Shown here one piece after another: positions 1 through 5,879 of a stretch of 8,353 nt of DNA. Both the position numbers and the translations under genes were made by a program. Under the pieces are notes generated by a model. It ran no database searches and was not told the origin of the DNA. It saw only the letters and a list, made by a program, of their open reading frames with translations. Source of the stretch: Mariprofundaceae bacterium (GTDB lineage Bacteria; Pseudomonadota; Zetaproteobacteria; Mariprofundales; Mariprofundaceae); the NCBI GenBank assembly GCA_030950835.1, contig JAUZQU010000114.1, positions 1 through 8,353 of the forward strand, given 5' to 3'. Position 1 is the first letter of the stretch. Every line of letters starts with the position of its first letter.

Positions 1-26
1 AGACCCTGAAGATTGTGAAGACGTGA
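1..26 (+). CDS. Possible 3' tail of trmD (tRNA guanine-N1 methyltransferase), partial
   Basis: Frame 3 reads T-L-K-I-V-K-T and stops at TGA 24-26, 20 bases before the preferred start of the next gene. Nothing in these few residues identifies a protein. The suggestion comes only from position: trmD commonly lies directly ahead of rplS, or ahead of an SPOUT methyltransferase followed by rplS, in proteobacteria. The frame of the downstream gene is also open back to the window edge, so this tail may not be coding at all. Confidence 0.3.
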
Positions 27-46
27 AGATTGAAAGGAGCTTGAAG

Positions 47-580
47 TTGAAGGCTAATATTGCAGTTGCTTTGGTACATGCCCCAGTGTTGAACAAAGAC
101 GGTGAGTCATCGGCGACATCTGTTTCTTCGATTGATATACATGATTTTGCGCGGACGTGTGCCTTTTATGACGTGGCTCCAGTGTACATTATTCACCCAG
201 CGGCAGCTATGCAGAGCTTTGTCCATGAGCTGACTGGACATTGGCTCAAGGGCAAACGTGGCACGTTGAATCCTGGGCGGCGTGAAGTGATGCAGCAGAT
301 TAAGGTGGTTGCTGATTTGCGGGATGTATTCAAGGATGAAGACTATCAGCTTTGGTACACATCAGCGGAACCCCCAGAGGGTGCGGCGTTGGTTTCACCT
401 GCGAGTTTATGCGAGAAAGAGGGGAAACACCTGATTGTTTTTGGTACAGGTCATGGTTTGGATGTGAATCATTTGCCTGCTGAAAATGGATGGTTGTTTT
501 CTATTGAAGGGATGGGTAAAGTGCGCCACCTTTCTGTGAGGGCTGCCTTAGCGATTTACCTTGATAGGCTGTCCCGATGA
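47..580 (+). CDS. SPOUT-fold SAM-dependent RNA methyltransferase (Methyltrn_RNA_4 family)
   Basis: This looks like the RNA methyltransferase family (Pfam Methyltrn_RNA_4) found between trmD and rplS in several lineages. The N-terminus has the family's 'ALVHAPVLNKDG' pattern. A TGARR-like stretch 'KGKRGTLNPGRREV' follows in the middle. Near the C-terminus are a SAM-binding-type loop 'IVFGTGHGL' and the motif 'VRHLSVRAALAIYLDRL', typical of the knotted SPOUT fold. The frame allows a GTG start at 23, but AAAGGAG at 33-39 lies 7 bases before TTG 47, which gives 177 residues beginning close to the conserved region; I therefore prefer TTG 47. The RNA substrate is not known from sequence; a tRNA or rRNA role is inferred from the neighbours. 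It ends 19 bases before rplS and is probably co-transcribed with it. Confidence 0.88.
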   Translation: MKANIAVALVHAPVLNKDGESSATSVSSIDIHDFARTCAFYDVAPVYIIHPAAAMQSFVHELTGHWLKGKRGTLNPGRREVMQQIKVVADLRDVFKDEDYQLWYTSAEPPEGAALVSPASLCEKEGKHLIVFGTGHGLDVNHLPAENGWLFSIEGMGKVRHLSVRAALAIYLDRLSR

Positions 581-599
581 ATGTTGGAGGATAAGATAA

Positions 600-974
600 A
601 TGCGTGCTTTGGATGATGTAACAAGCGATCAGATTCGCAGTGATATTCCTGCTTTCCGTGAGGGCGACACTGTTCGCGTGAACGTTAGAGTGGTTGATTT
701 TAAAGACTTGAAAGGCGGAAAAGTTGAAAAACGTGAACGTATTCAAGCATATGAGGGCGTGGTGATTGCACGTCATAATAAAGGGATTTCAAGTAGTTTT
801 ACAGTACGTAAAATTTCGAGTAATGTTGGTGTTGAGCGTATTTTTCCATTGCACTCGCCGATGTTAGAAAGTATTGAAGTAAAACGTCAGGGTCGCGTTC
901 GTCGTGCCAAGCTTTATTATTTACGCGAATTGCGTGGTAAAAAAGCGCGTATTCGTGAGCGCCGTTTTAGTTAA
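600..974 (+). CDS. rplS: 50S ribosomal protein bL19
   Basis: Ribosomal protein L19 of the large subunit, located near the 30S-50S interface. The match is unmistakable: 'FREGDTVRVNVRVV', 'QAYEGVVIARHNKGISSSFTVRKIS', 'GVERIFPLHSP', 'VKRQGRVRRAKLYYLRELRGKKARI'. At 124 residues it is somewhat longer than the 115-residue E. coli protein. Most of the difference is about nine extra residues (around 34-44, 'FKDLKGGKVEK') just before the conserved 'ERIQAYEG' strand. GGAGG at 586-590 lies nine bases ahead of ATG 600. It is the last gene of the trmD-type operon and is followed by a strong terminator. Confidence 0.98.
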   Translation: MRALDDVTSDQIRSDIPAFREGDTVRVNVRVVDFKDLKGGKVEKRERIQAYEGVVIARHNKGISSSFTVRKISSNVGVERIFPLHSPMLESIEVKRQGRVRRAKLYYLRELRGKKARIRERRFS

Positions 975-999
975 GCTTTTTGTTAAGCATTTGGTTTGG

Positions 1000-1034
1000 A
1001 ATAAGGGCTCCTTTGTGGGCCCTTATTTTGTTTT
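1000..1034 (+). terminator. Rho-independent terminator after rplS
   Basis: A perfect 9-bp inverted repeat, AATAAGGGC (1000-1008) and GCCCTTATT (1019-1027), encloses a 10-base loop and runs into TTTTGTTTT (1026-1034). It sits 25 bases past the rplS stop and separates the ribosomal operon from glyA. Confidence 0.9.
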
Positions 1035-1078
1035 GGCGATGATTTAGAATATGATTTTGATCACTGGAGATGGCTATC

Positions 1079-2338
1079 GTGGGTAAACGTGAAGATTTTT
1101 TTCAAGCAGATTTGAATGATGAAGTGGTGGTCAATGCGATTGCTGACGAGTTGGGCAGACAAAAACATACGCTGGAACTGATTGCCAGTGAAAATATTGT
1201 GTCCAAGGCAGTGATGCAAGCGCAAGGTTCTGTGCTGACCAATAAATATGCTGAAGGTTATCCTGCTCGCCGTTATTATGGTGGTTGTGAGCATGTGGAT
1301 AAGGTGGAAGCCTTGGCACAAGCGCGTGCTAAAGAGATTTTTGGTGTAAAACACGCCAATGTGCAGCCGCACTCAGGTTCTCAAGCCAATATGGCCGTAT
1401 ATATGGCAGTGCTTAACCCTGGCGATACGATCATGGGCATGGACTTGTCACATGGTGGGCATTTAACACATGGTTCACCAGTGAATTTCTCAGGTCGTTT
1501 GTATAATGTTGTGGCTTATGGTGTGCGCGAAAAAGATGAATTGATTGATTATGATGTGATGCAGCAGATAGCAGAAGAGCATCGCCCCAAGATGATTATT
1601 GGTGGGGCATCGGCGTATGAACGTGAGATTGATTTTAAACGTATGCGTGAGATTGCGGATGGTGTGGGCGCAGTGTTGTTTGTAGACATGGCACATTATG
1701 CAGGTCTGATTGCTGCAGGTGTGTATCCAAGCCCAGTAGGTCATGCGCATGTGATCACGACTACAACCCACAAAACCTTGCGTGGGCCGCGTGGTGGCAT
1801 GATTCTCACGGATGATGATGACTTGGCGAAAAAATTGAACTCACGCATTTTCCCTGGTATCCAAGGTGGACCTTTGATGCATGTGATTGCAGCTAAAGCA
1901 GTGGCCTTTGGTGAAGTATTGGGTGAACAATTCCAAGAAGATCAAGCGCAAGTGATTAAAAATGCACGCGTATTGGCAAAAACATTGATGGATGGTGGTG
2001 TGCGTGTGGTTTCTGGGGGAACAGACTGTCATATGTTCCGTATTGATGTGCGTCCGCAAGGTATTACAGGTAAAATTGCTGAAGCAGCATTGGAAGCAGC
2101 CAATATTACGACCAATAAAAATACCATTCCTTTTGATCCTGAATCACCATTTGTTACTTCGGGTGTTCGTCTGGGGACTTCCGTGATTACAGCACGGGGC
2201 ATGCAAGAAGCTGAATCCCAAGCGATTGGCGAGATGATATTAAAAGTGTTGAAAGCTCCAGAAGATGCGGCAGTGCATGCACAAGTGGCACAAGAGGTTC
2301 GCGCTTTAACTGACCGTTTCCCCATTTACGACCTTTAA
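1079..2338 (+). CDS. glyA: Serine hydroxymethyltransferase
   Basis: PLP-dependent cytosolic enzyme that interconverts serine plus tetrahydrofolate with glycine plus 5,10-methylene-THF, the main one-carbon source. Family signatures are clear: 'ELIASENIVSKAV', 'LTNKYAEGYPARRYYGGCEHVD', 'NVQPHSGSQAN', 'VDMAHYAGLIAAGVYPSP', and the cofactor lysine in 'TTTTHKTLRGPRGG' (codon 1772-1774, K232 from the preferred start). The frame also has ATG at 1070, but the only Shine-Dalgarno-like element, GGAG at 1066-1069, directly abuts that ATG and lies nine bases ahead of GTG 1079. I therefore prefer GTG (419 residues, beginning at GKREDFF). The leader after the rplS terminator is only about 45 bases. A -10-like TAGAAT (1045-1050) has no good -35. 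nrdR follows after five bases. Confidence 0.97.
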   Translation: MGKREDFFQADLNDEVVVNAIADELGRQKHTLELIASENIVSKAVMQAQGSVLTNKYAEGYPARRYYGGCEHVDKVEALAQARAKEIFGVKHANVQPHSGSQANMAVYMAVLNPGDTIMGMDLSHGGHLTHGSPVNFSGRLYNVVAYGVREKDELIDYDVMQQIAEEHRPKMIIGGASAYEREIDFKRMREIADGVGAVLFVDMAHYAGLIAAGVYPSPVGHAHVITTTTHKTLRGPRGGMILTDDDDLAKKLNSRIFPGIQGGPLMHVIAAKAVAFGEVLGEQFQEDQAQVIKNARVLAKTLMDGGVRVVSGGTDCHMFRIDVRPQGITGKIAEAALEAANITTNKNTIPFDPESPFVTSGVRLGTSVITARGMQEAESQAIGEMILKVLKAPEDAAVHAQVAQEVRALTDRFPIYDL

Positions 2339-2343
2339 TAACC

Positions 2344-2808
2344 ATGCATTGCCCTTTTTGCGCCTTTGATGATACCCGCGTTGTGGATTCGCGGGTGATT
2401 GAAGATGGGTCGGCAGTGCGCCGTCGCCGTCAGTGCGATGACTGTGGTAAACGTTTTTCCAGCTTTGAACGGGCTGAATTACGTTTACCTTTGGTGATTA
2501 AAAAAGACGGAACGCGTGTTGCTTTTAATATTGAGAAAGTGCGTGATGGTATGCAAAAGTCTTTGGAGAAACGCCCTGTATCTGCGGATGACTTGGAAAA
2601 ATCGGTGTACAGCGTATTACGTTCGGTGCAAGAAGCCAATGAGAATGAAATCCCCGCAGAAATTATAGGTGACTTTGTCATGGAGCAGTTGCGAAACCTT
2701 GATGGCGTGGCATATGTGCGTTTTTCATCGGTTTATCGAGAGTTTAAAGATGTAGATGAGTTTTTAACGGCAGTGCGGGCTGCGATTGGTAGTCAGCACC
2801 ATGATTAG
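2344..2808 (+). CDS. nrdR: Transcriptional repressor NrdR
   Basis: Zinc-ribbon/ATP-cone repressor that senses ATP/dATP and binds NrdR boxes upstream of ribonucleotide reductase genes. The N-terminal zinc ribbon has both cysteine pairs, C3/C6 ('CPFC') and C31/C34 ('CDDC'), with the basic 'RRRR' stretch at 26-29. The ATP-cone follows from about residue 49 ('PLVIKKDGTRVAFNIEKV') to the 'VAYVRFSSVYREFKD' segment. At 154 residues it has the usual family length. The start is five bases past the glyA stop, with no visible Shine-Dalgarno, which suggests translational coupling to glyA. No NrdR box or ribonucleotide reductase gene was recognised in this window. Confidence 0.97.
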   Translation: MHCPFCAFDDTRVVDSRVIEDGSAVRRRRQCDDCGKRFSSFERAELRLPLVIKKDGTRVAFNIEKVRDGMQKSLEKRPVSADDLEKSVYSVLRSVQEANENEIPAEIIGDFVMEQLRNLDGVAYVRFSSVYREFKDVDEFLTAVRAAIGSQHHD

Positions 2809-2813
2809 GCTTT

Positions 2814-2859
2814 AACATCAATGAAGGGAAGACAACGCAAATGATGTTCCCCATTTTTT
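2814..2859 (+). terminator. Possible intrinsic terminator between convergent nrdR and glpE
   Basis: Two alternative imperfect hairpins precede a run of six T (2854-2859). One is AACATCA (2814-2820) with TGATGTT (2842-2848). The other is GGGAA (2826-2830) with TTCCC (2847-2851). Their right arms overlap, so they are mutually exclusive. The stems are short with long loops, so this is only a moderate candidate. Its position between converging genes is right for a terminator of nrdR. Confidence 0.4.
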
Positions 2860-2869
2860 ATCAAGTAGA

Positions 2870-3187
2870 TTAGGGCTGGGTGGATGTTTTGTATTCAGCC
2901 CAAGCCTCGTAACCACCATCCAAACTGTACACTTCCGTAAAACCTTGTTCCACGAAATAAGCTGCCGCCTGTTGGCTACTATTGCCATGATAACAGCATA
3001 TCACCAAGGCTTGATTTTTGTCTTGTTGCGCAATAAATGCCGCTAAAGGCAGGCTTTCGATATGCAAAGCATCATCCATATGCCCTGAGGCAAAAGATGC
3101 GACATCGCGAATATCCAATACGGTTGCCTGCTTGGAGCTGCACAGTTGATGGTATTGTTGGACGCTAAGGTGTTGAAATTCAATCAA
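2870..3187 (-). CDS. glpE: Thiosulfate sulfurtransferase GlpE (single-domain rhodanese)
   Basis: Single-domain rhodanese that moves sulfane sulfur from thiosulfate or similar donors to cyanide or thiol acceptors such as thioredoxin; cytoplasmic. The active-site loop 'CYHGNSS' carries the catalytic cysteine at C65. Other family features are 'VLDIRD..SFASGH' and 'VYSLDGGYEAW'. The frame is open to a TTG at 3229, but that start lies deep in dksA and has no ribosome site. TTG 3187 gives 105 residues whose N-terminus 'IEFQHLSV' lines up residue for residue, from recall, with the start of E. coli GlpE and places the catalytic cysteine at 65 as in that protein. The gene overlaps the end of dksA by eight bases, which implies translational coupling. 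Next to dksA it is not in a glp operon, so a glycerol link should not be assumed. Confidence 0.93.
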   Translation of the reverse strand: MIEFQHLSVQQYHQLCSSKQATVLDIRDVASFASGHMDDALHIESLPLAAFIAQQDKNQALVICCYHGNSSQQAAAYFVEQGFTEVYSLDGGYEAWAEYKTSTQP

Positions 3188-3551
3188 TACGGGTGCGCTC
3201 AGATTGTTCTTGTTCTGTTTTACAATCAATGCAAAGTGTAGTTACAGGGCGAGCTTGCAAACGTTTGACACTAATATCACCACCACAGCCATCACAAGCA
3301 CCAAAGTCACCTTCACGCAAGCGATGTAAGGTTTCTTCGATTTTGTGAATCAGCTTTAATTCGCGGGTTTTGATGCGAATATCAAAGCTAAGATCAGTTT
3401 CGGCGCTGGCTTGGTCAGCTGGATCAGGGAATGCGGTGGTTTCTTGGTCGTGCATCTGATGGACGCTTTCATTCTGCCCTTCTTTGAGTTCGTTAACCCA
3501 TGTGGATAACTGTTCTTCAAATGCAGCGAGTTCTTTTTTGCTTAAGGCCAT
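3180..3551 (-). CDS. dksA: DksA/TraR family RNA polymerase-binding transcription factor (short form)
   Basis: DksA-type protein that enters the RNA polymerase secondary channel and, with ppGpp, alters promoter activity, notably at ribosomal operons. The conserved coiled-coil tip 'FPDPADQA' retains both aspartates (D43, D46) and the alanine (A48) of DxxDxA. The C4 zinc finger is complete (C86, C89, C107, C110), and the flanking text 'GDFGACDGCGGDI', 'RLQARPVTTLCIDCK' is close to E. coli DksA. At 123 residues it is about 28 shorter at the N-terminus than the 151-residue E. coli protein, so the first helix is reduced. It starts at ATG 3551 with AAGGGGGC on the minus strand (3562-3555) a few bases upstream. 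With the tip intact it is probably active. It could be a paralogue if a full-length dksA exists elsewhere. Confidence 0.93.
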   Translation of the reverse strand: MALSKKELAAFEEQLSTWVNELKEGQNESVHQMHDQETTAFPDPADQASAETDLSFDIRIKTRELKLIHKIEETLHRLREGDFGACDGCGGDISVKRLQARPVTTLCIDCKTEQEQSERTRID

Positions 3552-3579
3552 GATGCCCCCTTATGTGTATTTGGATTTT

Positions 3580-3585
3580 AGTATA
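3580..3585 (-). promoter_or_regulatory. Candidate -10 element for dksA-glpE
   Basis: On the minus strand TATACT (3585 to 3580) matches TATAAT at five of six positions and lies about 29 bases ahead of the dksA ATG. No acceptable -35 is present at the usual distance; the spacer region is GC-rich. Treat it as a weak candidate. Confidence 0.3.
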
Positions 3586-3652
3586 GACCATCCAAAAGCG
3601 CGGCGCATCATATAGGTTTATGATGTTATTTCAATGTGTAAGTGCTGGATAA

Positions 3653-3686
3653 GTTGCAAGATGTGTTGATTTTGCTAACTTGCGAC
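3653..3686. repeat. Inverted repeat in the dksA-pcm divergent intergenic region
   Basis: GTTGCAAG (3653-3660) and CTTGCGAC (3679-3686) are inverted copies with one mismatch, separated by 18 bases. The arms overlap the weak pcm promoter candidate, so this could be an operator or an RNA hairpin in the leader. It could also be chance. Confidence 0.4.
3654..3681 (+). promoter_or_regulatory. Weak sigma70-type promoter candidate for pcm-yqaA-nlpD
   Basis: TTGCAA (3654-3659) and TAACTT (3676-3681) are separated by 16 bases, about 30 bases ahead of the chosen pcm start. Both boxes depart from consensus, and the support is mainly position upstream of a three-gene operon. Confidence 0.3.
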
Positions 3687-3711
3687 ATCAGCTGTGAGGT
3701 TTTGCAATAAA

Positions 3712-4374
3712 ATGATGAATAGTCCACTTCAAACGCCCCCTAGACAAACTTATGAGCGTCCACGTCAACGTATGGTGGCCGAGCAAATTGTGGGTAAAGG
3801 TATTACTTCGCCGCGCGTGATTGAAGCGATGGGGCGTGTACACAGGCATATCTTTGCAGGCGAAGTGTTGTCCAGCCATGCCTATCAAGACAAATCGTTG
3901 CCTATTGGTGAAGGGCAGACGATTTCTCAGCCGTATATGGTGGCAAGAATGACGGAGTTGCTCAACCTTGAAGGACATGAACGTGTGTTGGAAATTGGAA
4001 CGGGTTGTGGTTATCAAACTGCCATACTATCTTGTTTATGTCGTCGGGTTTATACCATTGAACGCCTTGAAACCTTACACAACCTCGCTAAAAAGAACCT
4101 TAGAGCAGCCAAACATGCCAATGTGATGATGCGTTGTGGTGATGGATTGTTGGGTTGGCAAGAATACGCGCCTTTTGATGCGGTCATCGTCACAGCAGGA
4201 GGCTTCGCTTCTGACTTATGGTTGGAACAACTGGTGGATGGTGGTGTGTTGTTGATGCCAGAGGGAACGGGGCGTGATCACCAGTTGGTGCGCAGGCAAA
4301 AGATGTCGGACGGGGTGCTGGAAGAATATTTTGATGATTGCACATTTGTGCCTTTATTAACAGGGGTAGGTTGA
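3712..4374 (+). CDS. pcm: Protein-L-isoaspartate O-methyltransferase
   Basis: Repair enzyme that uses SAM to methylate L-isoaspartyl residues in damaged proteins; cytosolic. Strong family text includes 'MVAEQIVGKGI', 'LPIGEGQTISQPYMVARMTELL', the SAM-binding motif I 'VLEIGTGCGYQTAIL', 'VYTIERLETL', 'GDGLLGWQEYAPFDAVIVTAGG' and a C-terminal 'FVPLLTG'. The frame allows GTG at 3694, but TGAGG (3695-3699) lies downstream of that codon and 12 bases ahead of ATG 3712, which I chose (220 residues); ATG 3715 is equally possible. The chain has a short N-terminal extension over the E. coli enzyme. Where that enzyme has 'VTAAPP', this one reads 'VTAGGFAS', a local divergence in the post-motif loop. The stop overlaps the next start by one base (TGATG at 4372-4376), so the genes are coupled. 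Confidence 0.95.
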   Translation: MMNSPLQTPPRQTYERPRQRMVAEQIVGKGITSPRVIEAMGRVHRHIFAGEVLSSHAYQDKSLPIGEGQTISQPYMVARMTELLNLEGHERVLEIGTGCGYQTAILSCLCRRVYTIERLETLHNLAKKNLRAAKHANVMMRCGDGLLGWQEYAPFDAVIVTAGGFASDLWLEQLVDGGVLLMPEGTGRDHQLVRRQKMSDGVLEEYFDDCTFVPLLTGVG

Positions 4375-5003
4375 TGCCAGAAGTCAAACAAACAGAAGAA
4401 GCCCCCACGAAAAAGCCCAATATCTTGCGCCGCTTATACCTATGGACATTATCATGGGCAGAGCATCCTTCTGCACGATATGCCTTGTTTTTCATTGCGG
4501 TGATTGAGTCTAGTATTTTCCCTATTCCGCCTGATATTTTATTGATTGCCTTAGCACTTGGTAAACCCCAGTGGGCAATGAAGTTTGCTGCGATTTGTAC
4601 AGCAGGCTCTACGCTGGGCGCGGCATTGGGTTATGCGATTGGGTTGTTTTTGTTTGCTACAATCGGGCAAACTATCATTGATTTTTATGGCTTAAGCAGC
4701 CAATACACACAAGCAGAAACATGGTTCGCTATGTATGGTGTGGCGATAGTGTTGATAGCGGGTTTTTCTCCGATTCCCTTTAAAGTGACTACTATTGCAG
4801 CAGGTGCATTTGGGCTTAATTTTCTTCTGTTTATGTTGGCATCGTTGTTATCGCGTGGGGCAAGATTTTTCCTTGAAGCTGCGATACTTCGCTGGGGCGG
4901 AGATAGATTGCGGTTTTATGTGGAGAAACACTTCGAACTCATGACTTTATTGGTGACTTTATTGGTCGTAGCGGGTTTTGTGATGATTTGGGCGTTGGGG
5001 TAA
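4374..5003 (+). CDS. yqaA: YqaA-type inner-membrane protein, DedA/VTT superfamily
   Basis: Multi-pass inner-membrane protein of the YqaA branch of the DedA/VTT (SNARE-associated) superfamily. Some DedA members act in lipid-carrier transport and membrane homeostasis; the role of YqaA itself is not settled. Visible features are a polar N-terminus, then hydrophobic stretches at about residues 35-57, 65-95, 120-135, 140-160 and 190-208. It carries the re-entrant-loop-like motifs 'ESSIFPIPPD' and 'GFSPIPFKVTTIAAGAF', and an arginine-containing 'SRGARFFLEA' segment. The open frame reaches back to 4338, but ATG 4374 overlaps the pcm stop by one base and has GGGGTAGG just upstream, giving 209 residues, so the upstream part is not used. 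It sits between pcm and nlpD as in many Gammaproteobacteria. Confidence 0.88.
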   Translation: MPEVKQTEEAPTKKPNILRRLYLWTLSWAEHPSARYALFFIAVIESSIFPIPPDILLIALALGKPQWAMKFAAICTAGSTLGAALGYAIGLFLFATIGQTIIDFYGLSSQYTQAETWFAMYGVAIVLIAGFSPIPFKVTTIAAGAFGLNFLLFMLASLLSRGARFFLEAAILRWGGDRLRFYVEKHFELMTLLVTLLVVAGFVMIWALG

Positions 5004-5006
5004 ACA

Positions 5007-5798
5007 TTGTTGTGGCGTAATGGGTGTCTCATTGTATTGATGGGCGTGCTTACGTTAGCTTGCGTGCGCTATGATTATCATGGGCGGGGTATACATCAGC
5101 CAAAGTCGGGTAAAACTGCGGCTTCTGCATATAAAAAGCCCATTAAAGGCACGTATATTGTGCGCAAAGGTGATACGCTTTATAATATTGGTCAACGTTT
5201 TGATTTGGCTTATCGTCAGTTGGCAAAAAAGAACCATATTGGCTCTGATTACACCATTTTTGTGGGGCAACGTTTGTATTTAAAGGGCATTGCGCCTGCT
5301 GCTTCGGCTGCTGCTGTACATTATGCTAAGAAGCCAAACATAGCTGCGGAAAAAAGACCTCAAACCAAACCATCAGCGCAAAAAACGTCCCCAATAAAAC
5401 ATCCAGTAGCCAGCTCAAGCAAAGTGAAATTATCTTGGCCAGTTAAAGGCAAAGTGACCAGTCGTTTTGGACCACGCAACAACCGCATGCATGATGGTAT
5501 TGATGTGGGTGCCAATGAGGGTGTGTCGATTCATGCTGCTGCAGCTGGTGAAGTGGTGTATGCAGATTCGCGTTTAAGTGGTTATGGTAACTTGATTATC
5601 GTGCGTCATTCTAGTGATATGTTTACTGCATATGCGCATAATAAAGTGAATTTGGTCAAGCGGGGTGACAAGGTGAAGTCGGGTCAACGTATTGCCTATG
5701 TGGGTTCCACAGGACGAGCAAGCGGGCCGCATTTACACTTTGAAGTACGGCGTGGTGAAACCGCCGTTGACCCCTTGGCATACCTGCCCAAACGATAG
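5007..5798 (+). CDS. nlpD: NlpD-like envelope protein with LysM and M23 peptidase domains
   Basis: Envelope murein-hydrolase factor. Order: a signal segment with a cysteine at residue 19 ('VLTLAC'), a basic/proline-rich linker, one LysM peptidoglycan-binding repeat (about 50-93, 'YIVRKGDTLYNIGQRF'), a low-complexity Ala/Lys/Pro linker (about 95-140), and an M23/LytM domain (about 142-263). In E. coli, NlpD activates the amidase AmiC and has lost its zinc ligands. Here H162-x3-D166, H211 and H242-x-H244 are all present, so a working endopeptidase is possible. The lipobox has T at -3, which is poor for lipoprotein processing. TTG 5007, or TTG 5010, follows the yqaA stop by three bases with TTGGGG just upstream; a later ATG would remove most of the signal segment. 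The genomic position supports the NlpD name. Confidence 0.9.
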   Translation: MLWRNGCLIVLMGVLTLACVRYDYHGRGIHQPKSGKTAASAYKKPIKGTYIVRKGDTLYNIGQRFDLAYRQLAKKNHIGSDYTIFVGQRLYLKGIAPAASAAAVHYAKKPNIAAEKRPQTKPSAQKTSPIKHPVASSSKVKLSWPVKGKVTSRFGPRNNRMHDGIDVGANEGVSIHAAAAGEVVYADSRLSGYGNLIIVRHSSDMFTAYAHNKVNLVKRGDKVKSGQRIAYVGSTGRASGPHLHFEVRRGETAVDPLAYLPKR

Positions 5799-5819
5799 TA
5801 GGTTGCCTTTTGTTGGGCA
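5785..5819. repeat. Inverted repeat spanning the nlpD stop codon
   Basis: TGCCCAA (5785-5791) and TTGGGCA (5813-5819) form a perfect 7-bp stem with a 21-base loop containing the nlpD TAG stop. No T-run follows, so it is not a classical terminator; it might slow polymerase or protect the nlpD message end. Confidence 0.4.
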
Positions 5820-5850
5820 TTCGATGAAAATTCGCCTTGTTGGATAAAAT
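5820..5850 (+). promoter_or_regulatory. Weak promoter candidate ahead of grpE
   Basis: TAAAAT (5845-5850) is a good -10 by itself. The best -35 nearby is only TTCGAT (5820-5825) with a 19-base spacer. No CIRCE element and no convincing sigma32-type heat-shock promoter was seen in the 81-base gap. Two copies of TGTTAGG (5850-5856, 5865-5871) flank the leader, the second forming part of the ribosome site. Confidence 0.25.
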
Positions 5851-5879
5851 GTTAGGCAATGAGATGTTAGGAGAGAGCC

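Noticed and set aside
1035..1078. Glycine riboswitch or other leader RNA before glyA
   Set aside because: Only about 45 bases separate the rplS terminator from the start, too short for a glycine aptamer, and no fitting motif is present.
1061..1372. Antisense frames inside glyA (1061-1372, 1490-1771, 1841-2059, 2029-2325)
   Set aside because: Low-complexity translations opposite a certain gene, without start signals or recognisable motifs.
5799..5879. CIRCE operator or sigma32 promoter before grpE
   Set aside because: No TTAGCACTC/GAGTGCTAA pair and no CTTGAAA-type box with a CCCCAT-type -10 could be found.
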